This document shows, one piece after another, positions 20,180-34,300 of a stretch of DNA of 54,018 nucleotides (position 1 is the stretch's first letter; each line of letters opens with the position of its first letter). The stretch lies in the NCBI GenBank assembly GCA_028565635.1, contig JAOXYB010020292.1, positions 1-54,018 of the forward strand, read 5' to 3'. The notes below the pieces were generated by a model. The model was not told where the DNA came from and ran no database searches. It worked only from the letters and a program-made list of their open reading frames with translations. The stretch is from Phoronis ovalis. Its lineage: Eukaryota; Phoronida; Phoronidae. Made by a program: the position numbers and the translations under genes.

Positions 20180-21498
20180 AGAATGCCCGTGTATTTCTGC
20201 CAGTTAATATTTGCAAGCTACTGGACATTGTACAAAGTTAAAAAAATGTTAGCAGTATTTATTGGGCAGCGTTTACGATTCATCACTACAGAGACACCCG
20301 GTGGTAATTCGTAAAAGCTGCTTATAGGAAGTAATAAATTTTGATCAATTCATCAAGATATTGATATTTATAACTTTCTTTGTTTTCTGTTTATAGGTAG
20401 CATCTGTGATAGATTAACACTTTGTACAATGCAACTAAGTTTTTAGATTATATATAATTTACTGTAACTTGTAATAGATGATTTTTGTTTTTGTTACCAT
20501 TTTACAAAATGTTTTACTTTTTTTTAATCACAAGTTATTGTATTTATTAAATTAAGAAAATGTTAAATTTAATACTTTTATTTTTAAGATGGTTTTCATA
20601 TGTACATATGAATTATATACACCACAATTTATGACACATACAGATATGACAAATATGATTTTAAAAATACGAGTCTTTTCCAAGCAATGGAAATACTCGT
20701 GCATGTAATCACACAACTTGACATACACAAATGGGGACTGTCAGACCCACAGAACTCAACAATACATACAATTATATGACATCAACTGGATTTAACTCAA
20801 TTATGCTTGAATTTCCGCTGTGATACAACTAAATAATCTAACAAATTTTAATTTACAGCGTCGTCACACAGTTGCAGAAATTCGTTATCTCTGCAACAGT
20901 TTGAACAACAATCACCGAGATTTAGTGAATTTTAATTACAATAAAAGCTTACAACTTTATCGTTTTTTCTTAATTTCTACTTGATTTTTTTCCTTAATAA
21001 AATACTAACCTTATTATTATAAATAATTCTTGACTAATTTAAACATATAACAATAATAACAGAACAAGTTAAATAAATAATATATAACCATGCCAAAAAT
21101 GCAATATCTTTCGGAGAGAACAAATCTGCCCAAAACATAATCCTAATAAAACTTAGCATCTGTTTAAAACTGAAAATGGCAATGATCTCTCAAAACTCTT
21201 TAAATGTATGAGAGATGGACTACAGGTGACACCTACTAACAGAAATAAATAATCTTAATATAATGTTTGTTTACACTTAGTTTTGACATAAAATAATCTC
21301 TACAGTTGAACATAACGAGGTATATTTTGTATACATTGCCAGGGAGCATCCTGCCTGCTAGTACCTGCTATATTGCGCTCAGGTTAATAGCACCAAATAA
21401 TAACGACCTTTGAGAATAAAACTAAGGAATACGAATAGTTTGCTTATTATAAAATCTCAGAATTTAGAATAAAATGGTGGGAGTACGGAGAATTAAGT

Positions 21499-21800
21499 GA
21501 TAAAATACACTGCAACTGATACTGCAGGACCAAGTATGACCGGAAGTGATAAATACACTGCAACTGATACTGCAGGACCGGAAGTGATAAAATACACTGC
21601 AACTGATACTGCAGGACCAAGTATGACCGGAAGTGATAAATACACTGCAACTGATACTGCAGGACCAAGTATGACCGGAAGTGATAAAATACACTGCAAC
21701 TGATACTGCAGGACCAAGTATGACCGGAAGTGATAAATACACTGCAACTGATACTGCAGGACCGGAAGTGATAAAATACACTGCAACTGATACTGCTGTA
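21499..21800. repeat. Minisatellite with 49/48/38-bp units, 7 copies
   Basis: Core CACTGCAACTGATACTGCAG recurs seven times, the last copy mutated at its end. Unit lengths run 49, 38, 49, 48, 49, 38, then a final partial unit. Two variables explain this: GATAAAATAC alternates with GATAAATAC, and an 11-base insert (AAGTATGACCG-like) is present or absent. Stop codons are sparse, so several frames stay open on both strands; I do not regard these as genes. Confidence 0.95.
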
Positions 21801-22262
21801 CACTACAACATTGAAAAAAGCATGGTTGTTTACATGTCATAAATTCTACTAATACCATTTAAGAATTTGGTTAGATTTTCATGGCACTTAGTGAATCTTA
21901 TGGAATTGGTCAATAAGCAACCATTTCATACTGAAGTACTCCACTACTCTAATAAGAAATTCACACTAAAACATCTTGAAACTTTCAAGATGGTCGAAAA
22001 TTCACACTACACATTATCACAAGTTCGCGGAACTCTGGTTGGCATGTGTCACTAGACAGAAAATGCAACTAAACGTTCTAACTGACAACTAATACAACAT
22101 TAATGTTTCTATTGCTTTGTTGCTTTCCTCATCAAAGCTTCTCTTCAGTAGAGCTGTCGAACTTGTGTGTCTTTTCTTAATTCTTTTCTTAGCAACATAC
22201 CACACTTTCAATTTTCCATAATATCAATATATGAGAGATCGAACATCTTGTAGTAATATTAA

Positions 22263-22389
22263 TTATATCTTAGTTTCTGGACCTTCTGTCGAAATGTTTG
22301 TAGCTAAACGAAAAGATTCAGCAATTCTTGCAACATAATTTGCAGCAATATGTCCATATGCTTTATTATACCATTCACTAGTGCGACCC
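22263..22389 (-). CDS. STARD13: STARD13 last exon: START C-terminal helix
   Basis: Encodes GRTSEWYNKAYGHIAANYVA then RIAESFRL...STEGPETKI and stop TAA at 22263-22265. The EWY(N/S)K..GH..A..VARI pattern and EGPETKI end match STARD13. Acceptor CGTTTTAG. Confidence 0.93.
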
Positions 22390-25300
22390 CTAAAACGAAG
22401 AAAAATTTAAATGATTAATATAGTTCAGTACAATTGACGATCTTTTTCTTCCGATAACGATAAAGTAGCAAGCCTTATATGGCATAACAGTTACTATTAA
22501 GAATCATCACACATTTTTTAGCTTAATATGATTTACAACATCATTTCATCATGATCACACTATTATTTCATACAACACGTCATATTCATGGAATATGTCA
22601 TATTCATAAAAGGGCATAACTTGCAGCTGCTAGTACGATTTTAGTTTCATGTACGCTTAGCAACGGATGTTAAAAATTAAAAGATGCATGTTGATGAAAA
22701 TAGTAATAGCAAAATTACAAAATTCCTAGTGGAAATATTCATGTAAGCCTACCGGGTATCTACTCTGCTGATATGAGTCAACCTAGACCTCCCCGATCCA
22801 CATGGTTCAATCAGCCACCTTGATGCTAAGACTACACCCCTAACACCACCTAATAATGGTGCTTCAGGATGCTCAATAGAAGTCATTACTAACACGCAAG
22901 AACCCTTTGGAAGATCCGATCTCCATGCCCTAAAAGAGAAAACAGTTTTGTTAGCATGCATTACAGTTTTCTGCTAAATTCTCACAGGTGCTTCATTATA
23001 ATTTATAATTTTACTTTTAACTACATTTACTACTAACCAATGAATTATTGGTCAGCTAGTTATCTCAACCACAGACAAAAAAGAACAAAGGTATACTTTT
23101 TTCATCAAACCCTTCACGCTACTTTAGACAACGACCATAATTTACTAACCTTAATTCACAGTAATCTCTACTGGGATGAGGAGCCATGCTGTTGCAGACG
23201 TACTGGTAAACTTCCGTCTGTTCGTCTAATTTCTGCACACATCTCCATTTCAGCAAGTCGTCATCCCACAAATGCCTACAGATAAATAAAATATGCATAT
23301 TACATCTGATGGTACTACACTAAACAACATTTCAATGATGATTTATGTAATCAGTGACAGTGAACTACAAGAAAGTACAAACAGAAAACAATTCTAGTCT
23401 CATCTAGCCCCGACACTAGCAGAAATAACACCATTTAACTATGTTCTGTACACTTTAAAAGTCGACACCTTCATAACTACCTGAATACCTAAACTGTAAA
23501 TCACATACCCAATCGTTTTATTTAAACTTAAATATGACATCATTCTATTATTGCTCCAGACACAAGGTCACTACTGCACATGCTTACCTTTCCTTGAGCA
23601 CTCTATTCAGTACTTCAACAGGGGGTGCTTCTACATCAATTGAACATTTCCACAGTCTCAATGGATGCCCATCACCAACTTTTTTATAAGCCAGTTCTGT
23701 GTTGTCATCACTCTGGATATTTATCCAACCTTTAAATTTTTCTCGAGATTCCTACAAAAAGAAATATTAAATTTAGTAGTGAAAGCAAAAGCAGAATACA
23801 ACAAGGAAATAATTTACTTAACTTTTAAGGTTAACATTGTTTCTAAAATAAATAAATGAATATCTTCAGAAGCTTTCATTTCATGAATAAATTGCACAAG
23901 CACATAGTGTGCGAGTTTATTCACGAAAATGTAGCATGTTACAATTCTTGACAAGTGGCTCCACCATGTGCATGGTGTTTGACATCTGTACTATCTGATA
24001 GCATAATAAAAATTTCAATCAAGTCACATATTAACAGGAATACTGATGCAGTTGTGTTACTTAATAATAAACATTACTGCACTTATTATTCCAGAAATAG
24101 ACTATAAATATGTAATTATTTATATAGCTGTATAATACGCAATTATTTATACAGACTGATATTTATATATGATAAGACAGCACAGTAATTCAACAAAAAT
24201 ACCTTTACAACCTTTTGTCAATTATTACTTGTAATGTAACATTGACACTGCCTACGTACGATATAGCTATAATTGTCATTGCCTGCAAGTCAATTCTGTT
24301 CACATATTTAAAGGCAATCGTGGCTTAATGGTGTCCAACTTGTGAAAGTAGCACCTAGTAAAAAGAGCCATTTTTGTCAAAACACAAACACCAGCATTTT
24401 CAACTCTCATCAGTGTTCATTCGATACTTACTTTGAGTAATCCCTGAATCCAAGATTCTATATGTGTGCCATAGTCAGTTATATCACCATTTCTATCCCG
24501 AATTAAGTCTTCAAGACTAACCGGATCTCCTTGTTCCATGTACGAGAAACGACATTTCATCATTGTATCTTCTGGAATCTGCAAAATACGAAGTTTGTGC
24601 CAACTTCAACAGGAATTTATACATGCAAGCTTTTATCAGTAATGTTCAGTAGAGAACATGGAATTATACCTGTAATAACTGTGTAAAAGAAATTACAATG
24701 CATGAATAACTAACTGTTTATAACATGCATGCTGTCAGGCACAACGGATTTCCAGGAAATTGACCAAGATTTACAGTCTGCTTACCATAAACAATTTGTT
24801 GCATTCAATGACCATTTGGGTCAAACATTCATGAGCTGCCTTTTGTTCGAGCAATTCTTTCTGGTCTGGAATGCCCAAGTTTGTTGTCTTGCGTCCACGT
24901 TTAGGACTCGCTGTGCTTTGATTATTTCGTGGTCCGCACATGTGGAATAATGAAGGTGCAAAACAGACAGCCAAGTTACTGGCAGTCATTTGGTTCTCAT
25001 CAGAATGATCAGCCATGTCACCCAAAAACAGCAGCAGAGACTGGAGAACTTCTCGATTCTCGTCTGGGAGCAGCATAATGGCGGCCTGAAGAGCTTCAAG
25101 TCTCAATTCAGCAGGGATAACTACAACATAAAGCAAAGAACAATTAGATCTAATGCAGTAACCTCAAGTTGCTATTGACTAAACTGTTATCACTTGCAGT
25201 TTCAAAATATGTACTCCCGTTTTTGGTTTTATCTAAATAAAGCAGTATGATGCATTCTGTGAGACACTTTAAAATAAAAAAATAAAGAATTAATATTCAT

Positions 25301-28300
25301 ACATTGCCCTAGATTAAGCTAAAATAATTGAGTTGCTGCTGCCAGTGAGTATCGTAACTAATTTCGCAAAAGGTCATCATTTATTGTACAATTAAGAAAT
25401 TAATTAATGCTTGCAACCCACTGTTTACCCACACACACATCACAAGATTATTACCGCTCACATTTCAATACTATACATGATGTGGATTCCGTCTTGCCTC
25501 CTCTGAGTGTAGGATAGGATATTAAGGGAACAGTCAATGAATGACCATGCATTGTTACCATTTTATGTTAAGTTGTACATCATATTTCCATTAAAACAAG
25601 GACCAATGTTAATACTCACATTGATGTATGCTGATGAATGTTTCAGAGAGCTTATTGGTTAACAAACATTCAGGCAGTTCACGGAAATATTGCTTCAACA
25701 AATCAGCCACATCGTAGGCTTGGAGACTGTCAAAATTCATCAGATCTGAAACAACAACAGTAAACCACTGTTAATGATGGAAATAAGCACTTTTAATATC
25801 AGAAACTATCCATAAATAGCAACATAGCACATTTGCTGCCTCATAAAAATCTATATTATTTTGTAGAATAACTTTTGTTAACTACAGTGCAAAAAAAGTT
25901 ATTGGTTACTTCTAAAGATACTTTTCTAACATACAAAGTATTAACAAACCTGGATTTGTTTCTAACTGGTTCCTGAGTTTTTGAATTCGCGAGCGGACTC
26001 CAGATTTCCTGAAGATTCCAACAGCATCTGTAGCTGTCCGTCTCAAATATCTCATGGCATAGAGAATACACTGTGGCAATGGTTGGCTCGTCCTTTGCAA
26101 GATGACTAATAATGGAACACCAAAGACATTCTTGTCTTTATAATCAGGAGCTTTAAACTTCTTAATAAATTTTGGCATCACCCTGCAAAATAAATTCCGA
26201 TTAATATTAATACTGCAAAGGTCAGGAGAAGCCTTCGTGTGATCACCTGAAACTAGGTGGGTTATGTCAGGAACAAATTAATTGTCTTACTATTTGGTAA
26301 GTTGCCCTTAATATTTAATTGGGAGTAAGACATTCCCCAAGGAAGACTATATAGATAGAGATATACATCAGATTGTAATGTTGGGAATCAATCATATTGC
26401 AAACAGCATATACAAGTAGATTTAATGAAAAGTGCAATTTCTCTTAACATGACAAGTTGAAGGCGATTTAAAAACATGATCATGTGGATCTTAAAAACTT
26501 AATGTAATACTTTTTACACCTCCAGACACTGCCTACCTTTCTTGCCATATATAAAGAAATCAATATCGGAATGTGGGTGAAAGACAAAATATTATATTTT
26601 GCTTAGAACTTATTGCCATCTTTCCACAGAAATCAACAAATAACAAAACATATCCCTTGTCAAATTTACACCAGATAAAACTACTCACAATACCAGACCA
26701 ATTTTTTTTACATACTGCTGTATAACTTTTTATTTCACTATTACCAATTTCAGCTATATTCAAAACTTACCAATTCCAACCAGTTCTGTTAGTTGGAGAG
26801 TATCTTTCCATTAGAGCTGTCATTTTTAGAAGACTAAGTTTTCTCAGCACAACAAGTTGACCAGCAGATACACTACTGATCTGTAAATTACGGGTTGCAA
26901 GACTTGGTCTGTGAGACTTCTGAAAACTATGCCACCTTATTCTTGGCCGCCTTCGTTCACTAAAAACAACGACGACCACAAAATGAGCATTGGGACAAAT
27001 CTGCTTAATATCTGTTATCTGATAAACTAAACACGAGAATTTCTACGGTTGAAAAGGCAAAACATTTTTGATACTCACTTGAAATTACCAACTCAGTTGA
27101 TTATTTCAAATCCACTACTGCGATAAACGTACAAATAAATATACAAGTCCATGGCTGATCATGTAACAAACACACACACCATACAGAATTCAAATACATA
27201 CCTGCGTTCTCTCGTTAGTGAGGAGCCTACACCAGAATCTCGTCTTTCATGACAGATCACATTCTCTAAACCCTCGTCTTTAAGGTCGGAAATATCCTGA
27301 TCTGGATCACTCAGCTCTTGATTTGATGAAATCGATACAGCACTAAGTTGATCAAGATCGGGATCATGCTCGCTGCTTACTTTGTCGAGAATATCAGCTT
27401 GTTGGAATTCAGGAGTAACAGGAGAGCCCAGTAACATCAGATCATCCATACTTATAGTATCTGAAGATGGGTCATCAGAAGCTGAATCAAAGGAAAGATG
27501 ACATGTTACAAAATGCAGTGAAACATATCTATCTATTTTTCCAGTTTTCTATCACAACAATTTTAGCATATACACCACAAATTCTGAGAACTTCCAAAGA
27601 AATATTTACATGGGCAGATATAACAGATAAGTAATCAGCAAACTCTGGATTTGAATAAAGATTAATATCACAGTCCACATGCCGCTCAATATGAATAGAA
27701 AACAACTCTTTTCTTGCGAGATACTACATAAAACATTTCTCTGTTGTAGTCAGAAATAGTCCACAGTAACAATGAACATCAGATTTTACACGTTTCGCAT
27801 GTACATTATCTATAGCTAGTAATATGTATGGAAACCTGGCATGTTTGACAATATTAACCACACAAATCAGGCAAATCGTGCTATATTAATGAATGACTGA
27901 CTGTTGACGTCTATATGTGATAATTGATATGACTATATGTGATAATTGATATGACTATATGTGATAATTGATACGTACTAACGTGTCAATTAAGGTGTGA
28001 TGTCATCTAAGTTCTCTAAACTCATGTCAATTCTGTAGGTGTTTCATTAATATACAAGATCAGTTTTACAAAGCCAAAGCATGTTTCTAATTTATTAATA
28101 AAAGTACATAATTTTTTATTGACTTCATAAAGAATAAGGAACCTTTCAGTAGCGAGCAAGCTTCAAATGTTTCAGCTATCCAAAAATTTTTGGTCAAACT
28201 CTTGAACCCCGACTAGTGATGCATATTTGTCAAGTTTCCGGGGATAATTCTGGGAGGTACTAGAAAAAATAATACGCATACCTGTGCCACTGCTTTCATT

Positions 28301-31300
28301 CAGCATCAGACTTAGTCCATTTATATCTTGGAACAATCCATTTAATATCAAATCTAATTCTTTCTGTGCATCACTCATTTCTCCGTTTTCTGGTACATTG
28401 TCGTATATGCTCATTCTGTTACTTTCTAAATCAGCGTCATCAGCACTACGATGTTTCTCTCGTTTTTCTCTCCTACGGATTATTTGTTCGCGAGAATCAT
28501 CACTTTCACTACCCATGTTAAAACTTCCTGTTCTTGCATTAACACTGGAGCCATGGCCCGTTGAAATGTAACCATTAGATACTATACGAGGGAATGTCCC
28601 AGACTTGTGTTCGGGTTGTATAACAAATTCTTGTAGTAAATCATCAAACTCTTCTAGTCCCTTTATATTATTAGGTAGTGTTTTTGTCAAGTCTGCGTTT
28701 TCATCACCTTTAGGCGGTGATGAATTTCTTATCGTGTTATTATTTATAATTGGCGACTTGTCACCGTCGCACCCAAAATCTCCGCTGGTAGGTGACGATA
28801 TAACTGAATCAGTCATTGAACGATTTCTCGTTTCCCCTGGCAACAACGGAGCTTCTTCACTTGTGGGCGTTATGTCAACACAACCAAGTCTTTGCAATCG
28901 CTCCTGCATTTCTGGGGAATCAGTCAATACTGGTTTACTAATTTCTACATTTTCGCCACGTAAGCTACGTTGTTTCTTTCTTTTACCGGTTGTTAAATTT
29001 TCTATTCTCTTCAATATTCCAGAAGGACCTTTTACTCGTTCACTCATGGCCCGGCGTAATATTCTAGGACTTGTGGGACTATTCGGTGAACCAGACCTGT
29101 CACTTTTTAGTGATCGATCACCAGCAGTTATAAATACATCTTCTGGTGATGATCTTGGTATAAATAAATCTAATTTTTTACTGTGTGGTTCTTTAGAATC
29201 CAACAAAGGACTGTCTTCCTGTTGGCTTAAACTGTCATTGTCTGTTAAAACACTATCATGGCTACTGCATGAGCGCATTGTCTCTTTCTTTGCATTCTGT
29301 TCTCCTTGTATGCAGTCAGCATTGGCAAGATTAACATCAATTTCTAATCGTGACCACCGTCGACTGCTGCGTTGGTATTTCCACTTGTCACTCAAAGCAC
29401 ATTGTTCCTCGTCATCAGAATCATCATTCTATAAAAATTAACACAATAAATTAACAGAAATTATTAATGGTGTAAAAACAAATTTATGACTGATAAACAT
29501 TAAACAATCAGAAGAAATTGTAAATACACATAGTCACAATGAGCATGTACACTTATGTAGTGTACTCTTAGCATGTTTTACGAATATAGCAAAAAAAGAG
29601 AGACCAAATTCCTACATGCTGACCGAAGTGTTATGCCTCTACATATGAACAGTTTTTGCATATAGAGTTTGTGCATGAACATGTCTTAGTACCTAACTTC
29701 CCAGCTGATAGAATTTTGATACAGCAGAGATAAACAGACAAAAATCGCAGTAATGTTAATTACAAATACCCCACTAATCACATGCAGTTATCTTTATCAT
29801 TTTTTCATCTAGGAATTAAATGTCATGCACTCATGGTGTCGTATATAAAATTAGTTACTTGATCTGGATATTACCGAACCACAAGTAAATTATTTAGGAA
29901 ACACTGGATTCCAGACAATTAGCAAAAAATTTATGACAAATAAAAAGTAATATAGAGATATAGAATACATCATTATATAGCCTACTGAGACAAACCTCTG
30001 CTTCCAAATCAGGAGATTTTTCCTTGTTTGTTCAAAAAAAATTCAAACCAATACGACACATTCTGTTATTCAAAACTTACATTATATTTCATCTCGTGAC
30101 AAATTAATAGTAACGTTTTCAGTATAAAAGAAATTTTTCAATCAATGCACTTGCTTAAGGCAGTTTGCATAGGAATAGAATATTTCATTTTATTTAATTT
30201 TTAAGGTGACGCTGGGGTCAATCCGTTTTGAAATCTGAATAGAAGTTGAGGTTTAAGGTTGCTGTCGACTTGAATAGAATTACAAGGTGTATTATTACAC
30301 TGCTTATGTACCATATAAAAACATGTTGACTGTTAACAATACTTTAACAAACTGTTAACCATTTATGTGTATTTTCGTAATAAATTTATTTTTTTAATTC
30401 AGATAATGTATTTAGCTGAATAAACCACAAAATATCAAATACACTCAATATAATGTAAATAGCCTCATGAATATCAATTATGTGTATTCTTGACAAATTT
30501 CCAATAGAAAAACAGGTGAACCTAACTATTTCAACTTAATCAAGTGTACAGGTCCGAAAGTTTATGACTGCTTAAAAGTTCTTGTTTCTCTATTTGATTT
30601 AGAGGAGAAAGAAAACAGGTTTATTTATAAAATTACAAATAAAAATATCTAACTTTTGATTTTGAAACATAAGGAAAATCACCTGTTTAATATTTAAACA
30701 GTAACACATGTTATAAGTACTTTTAACTAGAGGCCAGGTTTTTTAGATAAGATCAGAACAACAATAAAAATATAGACTGTTTTTACACATGATATGATCG
30801 CATATCAAAACAAGATTAATTCGATTTAGTGACAGGTGAAATTCTCACTGTAGGTAGTAAGAAATCAGGCATAAGACCACCAGTCCACTTAACCTCAAAT
30901 ATTTACCACACGACCACTATTTAATAAAAGGCTGCAACACTTTCTACATTTTGGACATCAACATACAATTGGTATCAAGAAAGCCATCGAGTACATTGCT
31001 AATGGCAAGTGGTTCAGAAAATAATCAAATCAGAAGTTGTAAAAATCTACTTTACAAACTACACATTTTGAACTTACCAATTTTCGAGGTGGTGCTTCAA
31101 TTTTCATGCTTGCACACTTGTTCAACGTATTTAACCGTCTACAATATAGACACAAAAATGCATTACAAGAGAAAATAACAGGAAATGTGTAGAGATAATG
31201 ACATGAAATGATAGGACATTATTACACATTAAGGCTAATTACAGGGAATTGTTGCACATATCATATATTTTGTATCATCTAAAATTACCTCGCTATCACG

Positions 31301-34300
31301 TATTAAGCATCATCCAGTATTATCATCGCAACAAGACGATAAACACATACAAGATACAGTGGACAAAAATCAATAATTCTTATTAATGAAAACTTTTTGA
31401 CACCCAAAACGATGCACCATATACTAAGAAAATAAAGACTGTCCACAATTGAATAAATTCTTGACAAACTTTGAGAGTCGAAGCATCAAACACACCTGCA
31501 CTTAAATCTATAAACGATTTCTGATTTTAATATCATTCTCTGTACCCAGTTTGGTCAAAAACTACTGTTGTACTAATGCAAAACACAATGGCACACCTTA
31601 TAATCTGTTAAAACAATACCGATTATGATATCTACAGTATCTACCACTGAATCCACTTTGTAAGCAAATGTACATGAAATGTGGGCTAAACCCAAACATA
31701 CATAATCTTCTTAATACAACAAATCCATGCCAACTTTTACTAGATCAAAGATGAAATTTATCTTTTTGGATCACAGTTAAGTGTTTTATCAAATAAATTA
31801 TCTATGTTCAATCTAACTGCAAACTGACCATGACTTGAATATTAATAAACAATAGGCACTCCTGTACTATAGAAATGTATCCGGAACCAAAAAATACCAA
31901 GACAATATTAACGACACTACCAAAACAATGCAATTTGCACCACCTTAAGCTATACGTTGCATCATCAGTTACAGAGCTTTAGCTGAAACAAATCCTGAGA
32001 ATTGATAACATAATCAACTTGTGTTAAGTGTCTGTGGGCGAGTTCCTACTTTAACACCACCTTCATTAATGTGGGCGTTTAGTGGTCAGGACTACATTAA
32101 TATCTTGCTACTCCACGAATGGTCAACAGAGCCATATGCTCAATTGCAATTCAAATTTTATATCCATGTACCAGCAACCTTCCATATTCCCCTAAACATG
32201 TATACTATTGAGAATCTGATTTGTACAGGGTTAGGATTGACATCCATATTTATTTAGCTTCAACCATAAGCATGATAAAAATATGAAACTTTACACAAAG
32301 AACGATTAGTAATATATTTGACAATGACTTGGATGTATCGTATTGATTTTATAAAATATAGTTAGATATGATTTTGTTTAAGGAGTGGAATTTTAATTAA
32401 ATTATACATATGATCACAGTAATTAAACAAATAAAACAGTGATTTGCATATGAAGAATATCTAATTAACATTTAATTGCTTCCTAGTACATACTCTCTTT
32501 TAATTTCATTTTTGAAGACCAGAAGTAGTATCTGAAACAAAATTTTTCCATTTGTCAACGCAAAACTATGTAATTATGCATAGATAATTATTCAATTCCT
32601 TCCAGGGTGATTATTACCATCCTGTAACCACGACGAACATGAGACAACTTCTTTATACTTTCTGTAATCAAATTACAATATTACTTCATCTTATCCTATG
32701 ACTAAACAGAACATTCCCTAATTTGACTGGGCTTCATAGTCCATACTAAACAATAATGTAGAACTAAAGACAAACAAAATTGTTAATATCTGCTAAAACT
32801 ACCTATAGGCTAAATATTTCCCACATTTTAAAACTTGAACAAATCATGCTTATAATTCAATGCCAACAAAAACACCCTTATTGACATCACGGTAATGGAC
32901 AAAGGTATCCAAATATGAAGATATGACAGTATATATATATTCTCTGAAGTAGACAGCTCATCATATATTATTGTGTAACAGTAGTGTCTTGCCCCTTGAC
33001 AGTGCTTGAGGACTCAAGTGCTTCTTATGTCTGGTTTAACCACACTAGATCAAAGGTGGCCATGGCTACTCCAGATACCTGCCTTTCTATCTAACAACTG
33101 TTTACACCAGTGATTGCTGATGTTGGTATTTGAAAATCTGTGAATGGGATTTCACAAAGAGATTTCCACATTTCAATTCTAGTTCAACATGTTCCACCCC
33201 AAAACAATAGTGTTAAATGTTATTAGCATGCAGTGCCACCTATTGATGATAACACTGCAAGAGTCAATAAAATTATTAAGGGATGACAAACATGACAATA
33301 TTTTTAGGCATAGTACCTTTTGCAACGAACAAGTCATTGAACTTGTATTATGGATGCCACTCCTACAACCTATTGTCTGTCAAACAGAACTGATTTATTA
33401 ACTTACCTGAATAATGACTGAATGGAGTCCTTGTCTAGAAAATCGTGATCTTTTTCCACTGCACTTATTTCTATTGGAAACTGAAGATCTGAAAAATCAA
33501 CAATGACTTCATGAAAATATGGTTAGCATCACTTGAAAAAGAAACGTCAACCAATGAAGCAAATAGAAGAATGTCATTTTTTCAGACAGTGCAACTACTG
33601 ATTATCTTCAACTGGGTCTTCAACACAGAGTACCTGTTTCCATGCTCATCTTCAAATATTTAATTGTTCTCAAGGTCATTAAAGCTATCATTAACTTCTT
33701 TGTGAACAAGAATAATTACAATACAGGAAGTAGATGTGGGAGAGAAGAACAAGATATATGGTGGATATGTTAAAGCAATAATGAATTATGGTTACCACGG
33801 CAGTGGGAGATGTTACATGATATGTTTCTGGAAAAACACATATATTGGATTCTTTTCCAAATTTTAGACGAATGTAGAAATAATATTTAAATGAAACATG
33901 AAAAAATTTGAAACTATAAAATATGTAATGTCAAATTGAAAATGCCAGACTATTTCTCTATAATCTTATGTGATTTTAAACAAGATTTAAGAGGAATTAG
34001 GAAATGGTATTGACCTCTTTAAAACATAATAGCTTTTAAAACATAAATCATGTTCATCCTCATTTCCTTATGAAATTAATCTCTTCTCTTAATGCTTTTA
34101 GCAATATTTGTTTCTGGATTCATTTTATCATATTATAACACACTCCCGTCAATACCTCCTCCCCCGCCCCCATAAACCTAGGACAACTACAGTTTATGCA
34201 CATCCAAGCATAGTAACTCCAAAGCAAAAGGCTAATAGAAACAGTACTTTGGAACATAGAATCACTGAAACAAATTTTATCAGCAGTGCTCTTTAACAAA

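Larger units (their letters stand above)
19843..22262. other. Convergent intergenic region with both 3' UTRs
   Basis: The two large genes end tail to tail here. A + strand AATAAA at 20174 may serve the alpha-2/delta transcript. Minus-strand AATAAA words (plus TTTATT) at 20543 and 20577 could serve the STARD13-like transcript, implying a ~1.7-kb 3' UTR (weak). The minisatellite at 21499-21800 and a dispersed 22-bp repeat at 20055 lie within. No ORF here is credible. Confidence 0.6.

Noticed and set aside
21447-21858. Three overlapping minus-strand ORFs of 105-121 codons with Ser/Cys repeats
   Set aside because: Produced by the minisatellite, whose units contain few stops in several frames; no splice or start context.
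28605-29441. 278-codon open frame on the + strand
   Set aside because: Exactly antisense to the large STARD13-like coding exon; no homology, and the composition is explained by the sense codons.
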